NCBI GenBank assembly: GCA_900113995.1
Contig: FORK01000013.1
Location: 1-64,000, forward strand
From: Ruminococcaceae bacterium D5
GTDB taxonomy: Bacteria; Bacillota; Clostridia; Oscillospirales; Ruminococcaceae
Length of the DNA stretch: 64,000 bases
Direction: 5' to 3'
Part shown: one piece after another, positions 50,866 to 58,419 of the stretch
Position numbering within the stretch: the stretch's first letter is position 1
Layout: each line of letters starts with the position of its first letter
Notes under the pieces: generated by a model
Databases searched by the model: none
Told to the model about the DNA's origin: nothing
What the model saw: the letters and a program-made list of their open reading frames with translations, nothing else
Made by a program: the position numbers and the translations under genes

Positions 50866-51861
50866 TCAGAGTGCTTCGCGGAGACGGGAGGCCTGCTCGG
50901 AGGTCAGGAACTGGTCAACCAGCTCGGGATGCCCTTCCTTGAGGAACCAAGCGGCGGCATCCCGATAGGTGGAGCCTGCATTCTGCTGGAGATAGGCTAG
51001 CCCCTCGCTGGTCAGGGCGGAGGAGGTGTGGTATTTCGAGAGGAACTCGCAGAATTCGGGATTGCTTGCAGCGAAATCATTGCTCACACAGACGTTGACG
51101 CGAACCGAAGGACAGGCGGTCTTCCCTTCGAAGTAGGCGGCCGCGTCGTAGGGGGCGTCCTCCAGAAGCACAAAGTCATAGAGACCCATCAGCCAGGTTG
51201 GCTCCCAATAGTAGAAAACAACCGGCTCCTTCTTGTCCCAGGCGGAGATAATGGTGGCGTTCATCGCCGCATCCGACCCGGGAATCACATAGTTGTACTG
51301 GCTGTCCAGACCGTAGTACTGCACCTTCTTTTCCATGATCTCGGTGATCGACCAGCCGGGGATACCGCCGAAGATGCGGGCTTTTCCGGGCGAATCGGGA
51401 TCGGGGAAAAGGTGCGCGTAATCCTTGAGATCGGCGACCGATTTCAGCCCCGGATTCTCATCTGCTACATAACGCGGGATATAAAAGCCCTGTATATTGT
51501 CGTCAAAATTGACCCCCAGCTCAGTCAGCTTGCCTGCGGCGAGATCACCCGCGTAGTCGGGAAGATTATCGGTCCAGGTTTCCATGTGGACGTCGATTTC
51601 CCCCTTCATCAGGGCCTCGTGGCTGATCGGGGTGGAGGCGGGGGTTTCGGTCCAGGTGTATCCGAAGACCTTTTCGGCAATCAGGCCGGCTACGGCGTTG
51701 TGGAATTTAATCGAATCCCAGCCGACGTCGGCAAAGACAAGGTCGGTCTTTTCCTTTGGCGCGGCCGCGCCCGAAGAACCCGATGCAGCAGGGGAGGACG
51801 AGCAGCCTGCCGCGGTAAAGATCAGAGACAGGGCGAGCAGAAACGCAGCAATTTTTTTCAT
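50866..51861 (-). CDS. opuAC: Glycine betaine-type substrate-binding lipoprotein
   Basis: 331 residues. Lipoprotein signal with a FTAAGC lipobox, then the OpuAC/ProX fold: LVFADVGWDSIKFHNAVAG, IDVHMETWTDNLPDY, RIFGGIPGWSITEIMEKK and the YYWEPTWLMG aromatic region that cages quaternary amines. First gene of the operon. ATG 51861 has AAAGGAG upstream. A BusR-type operator lies 40-70 bases before the start. Confidence 0.92.
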   Translation of the reverse strand: MKKIAAFLLALSLIFTAAGCSSSPAASGSSGAAAPKEKTDLVFADVGWDSIKFHNAVAGLIAEKVFGYTWTETPASTPISHEALMKGEIDVHMETWTDNLPDYAGDLAAGKLTELGVNFDDNIQGFYIPRYVADENPGLKSVADLKDYAHLFPDPDSPGKARIFGGIPGWSITEIMEKKVQYYGLDSQYNYVIPGSDAAMNATIISAWDKKEPVVFYYWEPTWLMGLYDFVLLEDAPYDAAAYFEGKTACPSVRVNVCVSNDFAASNPEFCEFLSKYHTSSALTSEGLAYLQQNAGSTYRDAAAWFLKEGHPELVDQFLTSEQASRLREAL

Positions 51862-51899
51862 AATAAGCTCCTTTCTGGTGGAAAAATTCCCTTGAAAAT

Positions 51900-51932
51900 C
51901 TGACAACTCAATGCTAACATATGAGTTGTCAG
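51900..51932. promoter_or_regulatory. Predicted BusR-type operator in front of the betaine transporter
   Basis: A perfect 11-bp inverted repeat, CTGACAACTCA and TGAGTTGTCAG, with an 11-base centre. It sits between a minus-strand TTGACC (-35 like) and TTAGCA (-10 like), so a bound repressor would block RNA polymerase. The core TGACAACT-N15-AGTTGTCA is identical in layout to the site at 52798-52834. Confidence 0.8.
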
Positions 51933-52127
51933 CCGGTCAAGAAAAAGCGTATGAAAATTTGTTTCATTTTCATTAAGAATTTCTAAAGAAAAGGGGGAAC
52001 GGGGTCGCGGAGAGCCGTGCGAAAGGGAATGCGGCGGAATTGGCTCGAACGATTTTCGGGTCGAGCGGATGCCCATGGGAATAACGGACTGGATCGCCCA
52101 TACGGGGTTGTTCGAACGATTTGAGAA

Positions 52128-52757
52128 TCAGGCGGGCGGACATCCCAGCAGGGCGGATACCAGAGCAATCTGTGTGATCTCGCAGGCGACGATCAGGATA
52201 TCCTGCGGTTCAAAGGAGAAACCGGGACCGGGGGAAAGACAGATTTCTTCGCCGCGCCGGACGGCGACAACGGTGGCGCCGGTCTGCTGGCGGAATCGGA
52301 GTGTGCCGATATCCTTTCCGGCTGCGGGACTTTCGGGAGGCAGCAAAAATTCGTAGGTGCGCAGGCGGTCGCTGTGGCGGAACCTTTCGCTGAGGTCGAA
52401 AATCTTCCGGTAAGTTTCGGTAATTTTTTCATTGAGCCGGTCCCGCTCTTCAATAAGGGTGCGCAGCTCGCATTTGAGGCGGCTCATATCGCTTCCGGCC
52501 TGATACTGCTCGACATATTCGACGGCGCGCGCCTTGGAAAGGACGACCGACCCCACATTTTCGCGGATTTCGGTGATTCCCATGTCCGAGAGCAGCCGCA
52601 TAGCGCGGCGAATCGTCTCGGGGGAAACGCGATATTGTGCCCCCATCAGGGAGCGGCCTGAGAATCGTTCCTGTTCCTTAATTTCTCCGCAGGCAATTTT
52701 TGCGGCGATGTCATAAGCAATTTGTGCGTATACAGGAAGCGCGGGCTGGTTTTTCAT
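52128..52757 (-). CDS. busR: BusR-like repressor (GntR-type HTH plus RCK_C domain)
   Basis: 209 residues. Residues 1-75 form a GntR-type winged helix (LPVYAQIAYDIAAKIACGEI, then YRVSPETIRRAMRLLSDMGI). A coiled coil follows (about 85-120), and residues 125-205 form an RCK_C/TrkA-C domain (AAGKDIGTLRFRQQTGATVV, then GFSFEPQDILIV). This arrangement is that of BusR, a c-di-AMP-dependent repressor of betaine transporters in lactic bacteria. The transporter operon lies beside it on the same strand. A matching operator precedes both, suggesting autoregulation. Confidence 0.85.
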   Translation of the reverse strand: MKNQPALPVYAQIAYDIAAKIACGEIKEQERFSGRSLMGAQYRVSPETIRRAMRLLSDMGITEIRENVGSVVLSKARAVEYVEQYQAGSDMSRLKCELRTLIEERDRLNEKITETYRKIFDLSERFRHSDRLRTYEFLLPPESPAAGKDIGTLRFRQQTGATVVAVRRGEEICLSPGPGFSFEPQDILIVACEITQIALVSALLGCPPA

Positions 52758-52797
52758 CTTCTGTCATCTCTCCGTAGGTTTAATCGAGCCAGAAATT

Positions 52798-52834
52798 ATC
52801 TGACAACTTTATTATATTATTAAAGTTGTCAGAT
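52798..52834. promoter_or_regulatory. Predicted BusR-type operator in front of its own gene
   Basis: A perfect 14-bp inverted repeat (ATCTGACAACTTTA with its complement) with a 9-base centre. It overlaps a minus-strand promoter TTGCCA-N17-TATAAT. Confidence 0.82.
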
Positions 52835-52855
52835 GGCAAGCTACAAAATAGTGAC

Positions 52856-52948
52856 AATCCTCCGCCGTTCGCGCTTACAGGGGGTTCGACGAGCAAGCGG
52901 ATGCAATGAAAGCCCCAAACGAAATCCTCCGCTGTTCACGCTTGCAAG
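52856..52948 (+). repeat. Degenerate ~67-bp duplication carrying a promoter segment
   Basis: ATCCTCCGCCGTTCGCGCTT (52858 on) recurs as ATCCTCCGCTGTTCACGCTT (52925 on), followed in both by RCARGGG. The second copy supplies the -35 box TTGCAA (52942-52947) of the next gene, with TACAAT at 52966-52971. Confidence 0.6.
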
Positions 52949-53002
52949 GGAGCGCGGCAGAGTGATACAATGGGGAGGACGATCGAAAAAGGAGGAAGAG
53001 CC

Positions 53003-53938
53003 ATGGAGCGATTGCTGGAGCATTGCACCCTTTGCCCGCGTCGCTGCGGGGTAAACCGTGCGGCGGGCGAACGCGGCTGCTGCGGCGCCGGGGAAACGGT
53101 GCGGGTAGCGCGGGCCGCGCTGCACCCGTGGGAAGAACCCTGCATCTCGGGGAGCCGTGGTTCCGGGACGGTGTTTTTTTCGCACTGCACTCTTGGCTGC
53201 GTCTTTTGCCAGAACGCGCCTCTGAGCCGTGAAGGCGCGGGGCTGGAAATCGGGACAGGACGGCTGGGGGAAATCTTTCTGGAGCTGCAGGCACAGGGAG
53301 CGCATAACATCAATCTGGTTACACCCACCCACTACGTTCCGCAGATTCTCGAGGCGGTGGCCCTTGCGCGGGCGGATGGACTGAGGATTCCCTTTGTCTA
53401 TAACTGCGGCGGCTACGAGCTGCCTGAAACGGTCGCCCTGCTTGATGGGACGGTGGATCTCTGGCTCCCTGATTTTAAGTATGCCCAGTCAAGGCCCGCC
53501 GCACGCTACAGCGCGGCAGCCGATTATCCCGAGCGGGCGCTGGAGGCGATTGAAGCGATGGTGCGGCAGACCGGAGCGCCCCGCTTTGGTCCTGACGGGC
53601 TTTTGCAAAAGGGGGTGCTGGTGCGGCATCTGCTGCTGCCGGGCCTGCTGGCAGATTCGATGCGGGCGGTTGAGCTGCTGGCAGAACGGTTTGAGGGGCG
53701 GATTCTTTTGAGTCTGATGAGCCAGTTTACCCCCATGCCGGCGTGTTCTGCGCGCTTTCCTGAGCTTTCGCGTCCGGTGAATCCGCGCCACTATGAGGCT
53801 TTGGTGGAATTTACCGCTTCGCTGGGAGCCTTCGACTGCTATACGCAGGAACCTTCCGCCGCCGGTGGAGCTTTCATTCCAAGCTTCCTCGGGCAGGGGG
53901 TTTTGGCCGCCGGCACACCGGGAAAGGCTGACACATGA
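53003..53938 (+). CDS. PflA-like radical SAM protein
   Basis: 311 residues. An N-terminal Cys-rich segment (HCTLCPRRCGVNR, GCCGAG) precedes the radical SAM motif CTLGCVFC (CxxxCxxC with x = T-L-G, V-F). Later VTPTHYVPQILEAV and DGTVDLWLPDFKY match the PflX/COG1313 group, related to glycyl-radical-enzyme activases but of unknown substrate. ATG 53003 has GGAGG upstream. It overlaps the next gene (ATGA). Confidence 0.88.
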   Translation: MERLLEHCTLCPRRCGVNRAAGERGCCGAGETVRVARAALHPWEEPCISGSRGSGTVFFSHCTLGCVFCQNAPLSREGAGLEIGTGRLGEIFLELQAQGAHNINLVTPTHYVPQILEAVALARADGLRIPFVYNCGGYELPETVALLDGTVDLWLPDFKYAQSRPAARYSAAADYPERALEAIEAMVRQTGAPRFGPDGLLQKGVLVRHLLLPGLLADSMRAVELLAERFEGRILLSLMSQFTPMPACSARFPELSRPVNPRHYEALVEFTASLGAFDCYTQEPSAAGGAFIPSFLGQGVLAAGTPGKADT

Positions 53939-54513
53939 AGGATTACCGGAGAGAAACGCCGCGTTTTGCGCTCTGCGGGCTCAACTGCGCGCTCTGCCCG
54001 ATGCAGCTCGGCGGGTACTGTCCCGGCTGCGGCGGAGGCGAAGGGCATCAGCCCTGCCGGTTTACACGCTGTGCAAAAGAGAGAAGGATTGAATACTGCT
54101 GCTTCTGCGAAGCCTATCCCTGCGGGGAATATCGGGGCGCGGCCGACTGGGATTCCTTCGTGACCCATCAGAATATGCTCCGGGATCTTGCGCGGGCAAA
54201 GGAGATCGGCATCCCCGCCTATCTGGCGGAGCTGGATGAACGCGCCGGTATCCTGCGCTGGCTTTTGGAACACTGCAACGACGGCCGCCGGAAGAATTTC
54301 TTCTGCCTCGCGGTGAATCTGCTGGATTTGCCGCAGCTTCACGCGGCGGTGAAACAGCTTTCGGCGGCCAATGCGGCGGATACCCCGCTGCCGGAACGCG
54401 CGGCAAAGGCCGTTTCCCTTTTGAGCCGGGCGGCGGCCCGGCAGGGCATTTTACTTAAACTGAGGAAAAGACCGAAAAAGACGGCGGGAAGGCCGTCAGA
54501 GGAAGGAGATTAA
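53935..54513 (+). CDS. DUF3795-type cysteine-rich protein
   Basis: 192 residues. Its first 70 residues hold about a dozen Cys: CGLNCALCPMQLGGYCPGCG, then CRFTRCAKERRIEYCCFCEAYPC, which matches DUF3795-like proteins thought to bind metal or an iron-sulfur cluster. The rest is helical. It overlaps the radical SAM gene by four bases; the two may act together. The basic tail (LRKRPKKTAGRPSE) is odd. Confidence 0.82.
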   Translation: MKDYRRETPRFALCGLNCALCPMQLGGYCPGCGGGEGHQPCRFTRCAKERRIEYCCFCEAYPCGEYRGAADWDSFVTHQNMLRDLARAKEIGIPAYLAELDERAGILRWLLEHCNDGRRKNFFCLAVNLLDLPQLHAAVKQLSAANAADTPLPERAAKAVSLLSRAAARQGILLKLRKRPKKTAGRPSEEGD

Positions 54514-54520
54514 CGCCTCG

Positions 54521-54769
54521 ATGGAATACCGGTATGACACACAGCTTTTGATTGAAGGGAAGCATCTCAATGAGGATGCAATCCACACATATTTTACGGA
54601 AAATTTTGTGGGAGACTGCCTGCTCGCGGTCGGGGACGATACCCTGCTCAAGATTCATTATCACACCAATGAACCCTGGAAGGTTTTGGAATACTGCGCT
54701 GTGCTGGGAGAAATCCACGATATTGTGGTAGAGGATATGGACCGTCAGTCCAGAGGGCTGCACGGCTGA
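54521..54769 (+). CDS. Stand-alone FakA C-terminal-like domain protein
   Basis: 82 residues. YRYDTQLLIEG, GDCLLAVGDDTLLKIHYHTN and WKVLEYCAVLGEI match the C-terminal part of the fatty acid kinase FakA/YloV (there GDSMLVVGTDELVKVHIH and so on). The kinase (Dak2) domain is missing, so this is a separate small protein, perhaps a lipid- or protein-binding module. GGAAGGAG precedes ATG 54521. Confidence 0.8.
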   Translation: MEYRYDTQLLIEGKHLNEDAIHTYFTENFVGDCLLAVGDDTLLKIHYHTNEPWKVLEYCAVLGEIHDIVVEDMDRQSRGLHG

Positions 54770-54795
54770 TGAAATAATAGAAGGAACAAAACGCG

Positions 54796-55941
54796 ATGAA
54801 CGAAAAAGAAGTTTCTGAGATCCGCCGGCGTTTTCGTCCGGACAAAAGCAACATCACACAGGTACGGGCATGTTATGTCAACGAGAAGCGGGAGATTGTT
54901 TCTCAGTTTGAGCAGTCGCTCGCCGTAACGCCGCAGGAGGAGTCGGAGCGGATTCTGGCGTTGCTCAAGCGCACCCTGTCGGGTACATTGGGGAAAAACC
55001 TGATCGATGTGGAATTTTCCACCGGACAGGTCGCCGGCAGCGACGAGCACCGGCTGCTGATGGCGCTGAGGAGTTCCTCCCTCAAGGATGAAGAGGCGGT
55101 GCAGACCCTTTATCAAAAGGTGATCGGCTCCCTTTCGATCGAGGGGGATTACCTGATCCTGCTGACCCATGACACCTACGACGTGCCCTACCGGTCGAAG
55201 GACGGGCAGCGGCAGGACGACGCCTCGTCGGAGGTGTTTTCCTACATTCTTTGCAGCATCTGCCCGGTCAAAATGACCAAGCCGGCTTTGAGCTATTACG
55301 CGCATGACGACCGGTTTCACAGCCGCGAGGCGGACTGGCTGGTCGCGCCGCCCGAGCTGGGCTTTCTGTTTCCGGCCTTCGATGACCGCCGCGCCAATAT
55401 CTATAATGCTCTTTATTATACCCGCAGCGTCTCCGAAAACCATCAGGAGCTGGCCGACGCCCTTTTTCACCTCGAGATTCCGATGCCCGCCGCCGCTCAG
55501 AAGGAGACCTTCGGGGAGATTCTCGGGGATGCGCTCGCAGGCGAATGCAGCTACGAGGTGGTGCAGTCGGTGCACGACGAGCTGTGCGGCATGATCGAGG
55601 AGCACAAGACCGACAGGGAATCCGAGCCGCTGAAGGTTTCCCGACAGGAGGTTCGGCAGGTGCTGGAATCCTGCGGCGTTTCGGACGAGCATGTGGAGGC
55701 CTTTGAGCAGCGGTACGAGGCCGAGTTCGGCGCGGATATCGGCCTCAGCCCGAAAAATCTTGTGGACACCAGGCAGCTTGAGCTGCGCACCCCCGATGTG
55801 ACCATCAAGGTGAACCCGGAACGCAGTGATTTGGTGGAGACACGCATCATCAACGGAGTAAAATACATCCTGATCCGGGCGAATGACGGTGTGGAGGTCA
55901 ACGGTGTGCCGATTCATATTTCGGAGCCGGCGCATGTCTGA
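54796..55941 (+). CDS. DUF4317 domain protein
   Basis: 381 residues, cytosolic, no signal peptide. EIRRRFRPDKSNITQVRACYVN, LILLTHDTYDVPYRSKDG and YILCSICPVKMTKPALSYY are typical of DUF4317, common in Clostridia and functionally unknown. GAAGGAAC precedes ATG 54796. It may be co-transcribed with the FakA-C-like gene. Confidence 0.88.
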   Translation: MNEKEVSEIRRRFRPDKSNITQVRACYVNEKREIVSQFEQSLAVTPQEESERILALLKRTLSGTLGKNLIDVEFSTGQVAGSDEHRLLMALRSSSLKDEEAVQTLYQKVIGSLSIEGDYLILLTHDTYDVPYRSKDGQRQDDASSEVFSYILCSICPVKMTKPALSYYAHDDRFHSREADWLVAPPELGFLFPAFDDRRANIYNALYYTRSVSENHQELADALFHLEIPMPAAAQKETFGEILGDALAGECSYEVVQSVHDELCGMIEEHKTDRESEPLKVSRQEVRQVLESCGVSDEHVEAFEQRYEAEFGADIGLSPKNLVDTRQLELRTPDVTIKVNPERSDLVETRIINGVKYILIRANDGVEVNGVPIHISEPAHV

Positions 55942-55973
55942 GCGAGCCGCTGTTCTGCCCGGGGACGGAAATG

Positions 55974-56002
55974 TTGAAAACCGGGGAATCTCATGATATA
56001 AT
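55974..56002 (+). promoter_or_regulatory. Promoter of the cysteine desulfurase/thiI group
   Basis: TTGAAA (55974-55979), 17 bases, TATAAT (55997-56002). Confidence 0.8.
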
Positions 56003-56041
56003 AAAGCGTTATTACATTTTGAAAAGGGGCGTTCTTCCAAG

Positions 56042-57196
56042 ATGGAGGAAATCTATTTCGACAACGCCGCGACTACTCGAACCGACCCCGAGGTGGCCGC
56101 GCTGATGACCCATGTGCTCTGTGAGGAGTACGGCAACCCTTCCTCGCTGCACAGCCGGGGGGTGCAGGCCCAGCTTTTGATCGAGCGGGCATCCCGGCAG
56201 CTCGCGGCGGCACTGGGAATGAAGCGCGGAAAAGGCAGGATTCTCTTTACCTCGGGCGGAACCGAGGCGAATAATCTTGCCCTCTTCGGCGCGGCGGCTG
56301 CGCTGCGCCGGCGGGGCAGGCAGATCGTGACTACCTCGGTGGAGCACGCTTCGGTGCTCGAATCCGCAAAGGAACTGGGGACGCGCGGGTTTGAACCGGT
56401 TTTCCTCTCGCCGGGACCGGACGGGAGAATTCCCGTTGACGCATTGCTGTCGGCCTGCCATGAGGATACCATCCTGGTCTCGATGATGCTGGTGAACAAT
56501 GAGGTCGGCGCGGTGCAGCCGATCGCCGACCCCGCGGTGATCCGGGAGATACGCCGCCGCTCCCCCCATGCTCTGATTCATGCCGATGCGGTTCAGGCTT
56601 TCTGCAAGCATCCCTTTTCCATGCCGGCGCTCGGGCTCGACATGGTTACGGTGTCGGCGCATAAAATCCATGGCCCCAAAGGGAGCGGGGCGCTCGCGCT
56701 GGCGGAGGGGGCGCGGATTCTCCCGCAGCTCTTCGGCGGCGAGCAGCAGAACCGGCTGCGCCCCGGCACCGAGAATGTCGCGGGCATCGCCGCGCTCGGG
56801 CTGGCGGCGGAAAACGCTTTCTCCCATCTGGAGGAGAACCGGGCCGCGGCCGCCGCGGTGGGGGCACGCGTCCGGGAACGTCTTTCCGGCAGGAAGGGGA
56901 TTGTGTTTCATTCCCCTCAGGCGGACTGCTCTCCCTTTCTGCTCAATCTCTCGGCGGTGGGCTACCGTTCCGAGACGCTGCTGCACGCGCTGGCGGCAGA
57001 GGAAATCTACCTTTCAAGCGGCTCTGCCTGCTCGAAAGGGGCGAAAAGCCATGTTCTCGCTGCGATGGGATGCCCTGCCGCCGAGATTGACTCTGCGCTG
57101 CGGCTGAGCTTCTGCAAGTATAACACCCCGGAACAGGCCGACCGCTTTGCCGAAACGCTGCAGCGGATCACCCAAACGCTGCGCCGCAGCAACTGA
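56042..57196 (+). CDS. Cysteine desulfurase (NifS/IscS-like)
   Basis: 384 residues. IYFDNAATTRTDPEV, the PLP-binding Lys in VSAHKIHGPKGSGAL, and the catalytic Cys in LSSGSACSKGAKSHVL are present. It makes a persulfide from cysteine. As it lies 14 bases before thiI, it most likely feeds sulfur to ThiI for 4-thiouridine in tRNA, as NifZ does in Bacillus. The ATG has GGGG and AAGATGG nearby as a weak site. Confidence 0.94.
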   Translation: MEEIYFDNAATTRTDPEVAALMTHVLCEEYGNPSSLHSRGVQAQLLIERASRQLAAALGMKRGKGRILFTSGGTEANNLALFGAAAALRRRGRQIVTTSVEHASVLESAKELGTRGFEPVFLSPGPDGRIPVDALLSACHEDTILVSMMLVNNEVGAVQPIADPAVIREIRRRSPHALIHADAVQAFCKHPFSMPALGLDMVTVSAHKIHGPKGSGALALAEGARILPQLFGGEQQNRLRPGTENVAGIAALGLAAENAFSHLEENRAAAAAVGARVRERLSGRKGIVFHSPQADCSPFLLNLSAVGYRSETLLHALAAEEIYLSSGSACSKGAKSHVLAAMGCPAAEIDSALRLSFCKYNTPEQADRFAETLQRITQTLRRSN

Positions 57197-57210
57197 AGGA
57201 GAAGAAGCCG

Positions 57211-58401
57211 ATGAAAGAGATGTTCCTGCTCAAATATGGTGAGATCGCACTCAAGGGGGCCAACAGGGCTTCGTTTGAGAGTGTTCTGATGAAGAATATC
57301 CGCCGCCGCCTTGCCGATCTCGGAGAATTTACCGTTGCGAAGTCCCAGTCGACCATTGCGGTTATCCCGCAAAACGGGGAGATCGATCTCGATGAGGCTT
57401 ACGACCGTCTCTCGAAGGTCTTCGGCATTTCGGCCATGAGCCGCAGTGCCGTGGTGGAAAAGTCCTTTGAGGCGATCTGCGCGGGCCTGCCCTATCTCGA
57501 TGGGGTGCTTGCCCAGGCCGGTACCTTTAAGGTGAGCGCCAAACGTTCGGACAAGACCTTTCCGCTCGGCTCTCCGGAGATTTCGGCCCGGATCGGCCAT
57601 GAGCTTTTAAAACGCCACCCGCACCTGAGGGTGGATGTGCACCATCCGGATGTCGAGGTCTGGGTCGAGGTGCGCGACCGCGCCGCTTACCTTCATGCAG
57701 GACAGCAGCCGGGCGCGGGCGGGATTCCGGTCGGCACCGGCGGACGCGCCGCCCTTCTGCTTTCCGGCGGCATTGATTCCCCGGTCGCAGGCTATATGAT
57801 GGCCAAGCGCGGGGTGCAGATCATGGCGGTTCATTTTGCCAGTCCACCCTATACCAGCGAACGGGCGCTGCTCAAGGTCAAGGAGCTTTGCCGCCGGATG
57901 ACCGCCTATACCGGCCGGGTTAAGCTTGCAGTGGTCGGTTTTACCGAGATTCAGCAGGAGATCGGCCTGCACTGTCCGGAGGATTATTTTACCCTCATCA
58001 TGCGCCGCTTTATGATGGAGATCGCCTCGCGGATCGCTGCGGAAAACGAGTGCGGCGCGCTGATCACCGGAGAGAGCCTCGGACAGGTCGCCAGCCAGAC
58101 GATGAAGGCCCTTGCTTGCACCGACGACGCCTCGGCGCTGCCGGTGCTCCGTCCGGTCATCGGGATGGACAAGGAGGAAATCGTCGCGATTGCCCGCAGA
58201 ATCGACACCTTTGAGACTTCAATTCTTCCCTATGAAGATTGCTGTACCGTCTTTACGCCCCGCCATCCCAAGACCAAACCGAATCTCGAAGCGGTGATCA
58301 AAGCTGAAAGAAATCTCGACCGGGAGGCGCTGATTCAGAAGGCGCTCGAACAGGTGGAATATCTGCGCATTACCTATGACACCGATTCTGCGGAAGAATA
58401 A
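57211..58401 (+). CDS. thiI: tRNA 4-thiouridine synthase ThiI
   Basis: 396 residues: an N-terminal ferredoxin-like part (FLLKYGEIALKGANRASFE), a THUMP domain (about 60-165) and a PP-loop domain with LLLSGGIDSPVAGYMMAKRG. The C-terminal rhodanese domain of the E. coli protein is absent, normal for Firmicutes. It adenylates U8 of tRNA and inserts sulfur. AAGGAGAAG precedes ATG 57211. Confidence 0.96.
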   Translation: MKEMFLLKYGEIALKGANRASFESVLMKNIRRRLADLGEFTVAKSQSTIAVIPQNGEIDLDEAYDRLSKVFGISAMSRSAVVEKSFEAICAGLPYLDGVLAQAGTFKVSAKRSDKTFPLGSPEISARIGHELLKRHPHLRVDVHHPDVEVWVEVRDRAAYLHAGQQPGAGGIPVGTGGRAALLLSGGIDSPVAGYMMAKRGVQIMAVHFASPPYTSERALLKVKELCRRMTAYTGRVKLAVVGFTEIQQEIGLHCPEDYFTLIMRRFMMEIASRIAAENECGALITGESLGQVASQTMKALACTDDASALPVLRPVIGMDKEEIVAIARRIDTFETSILPYEDCCTVFTPRHPKTKPNLEAVIKAERNLDREALIQKALEQVEYLRITYDTDSAEE

Positions 58402-58419
58402 GCCAAAAGGAGGAACGCC

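Noticed and set aside
54745-56040. 431-codon minus-strand frame opposite DUF4317
   Set aside because: The plus-strand protein matches a known family; this one matches none.
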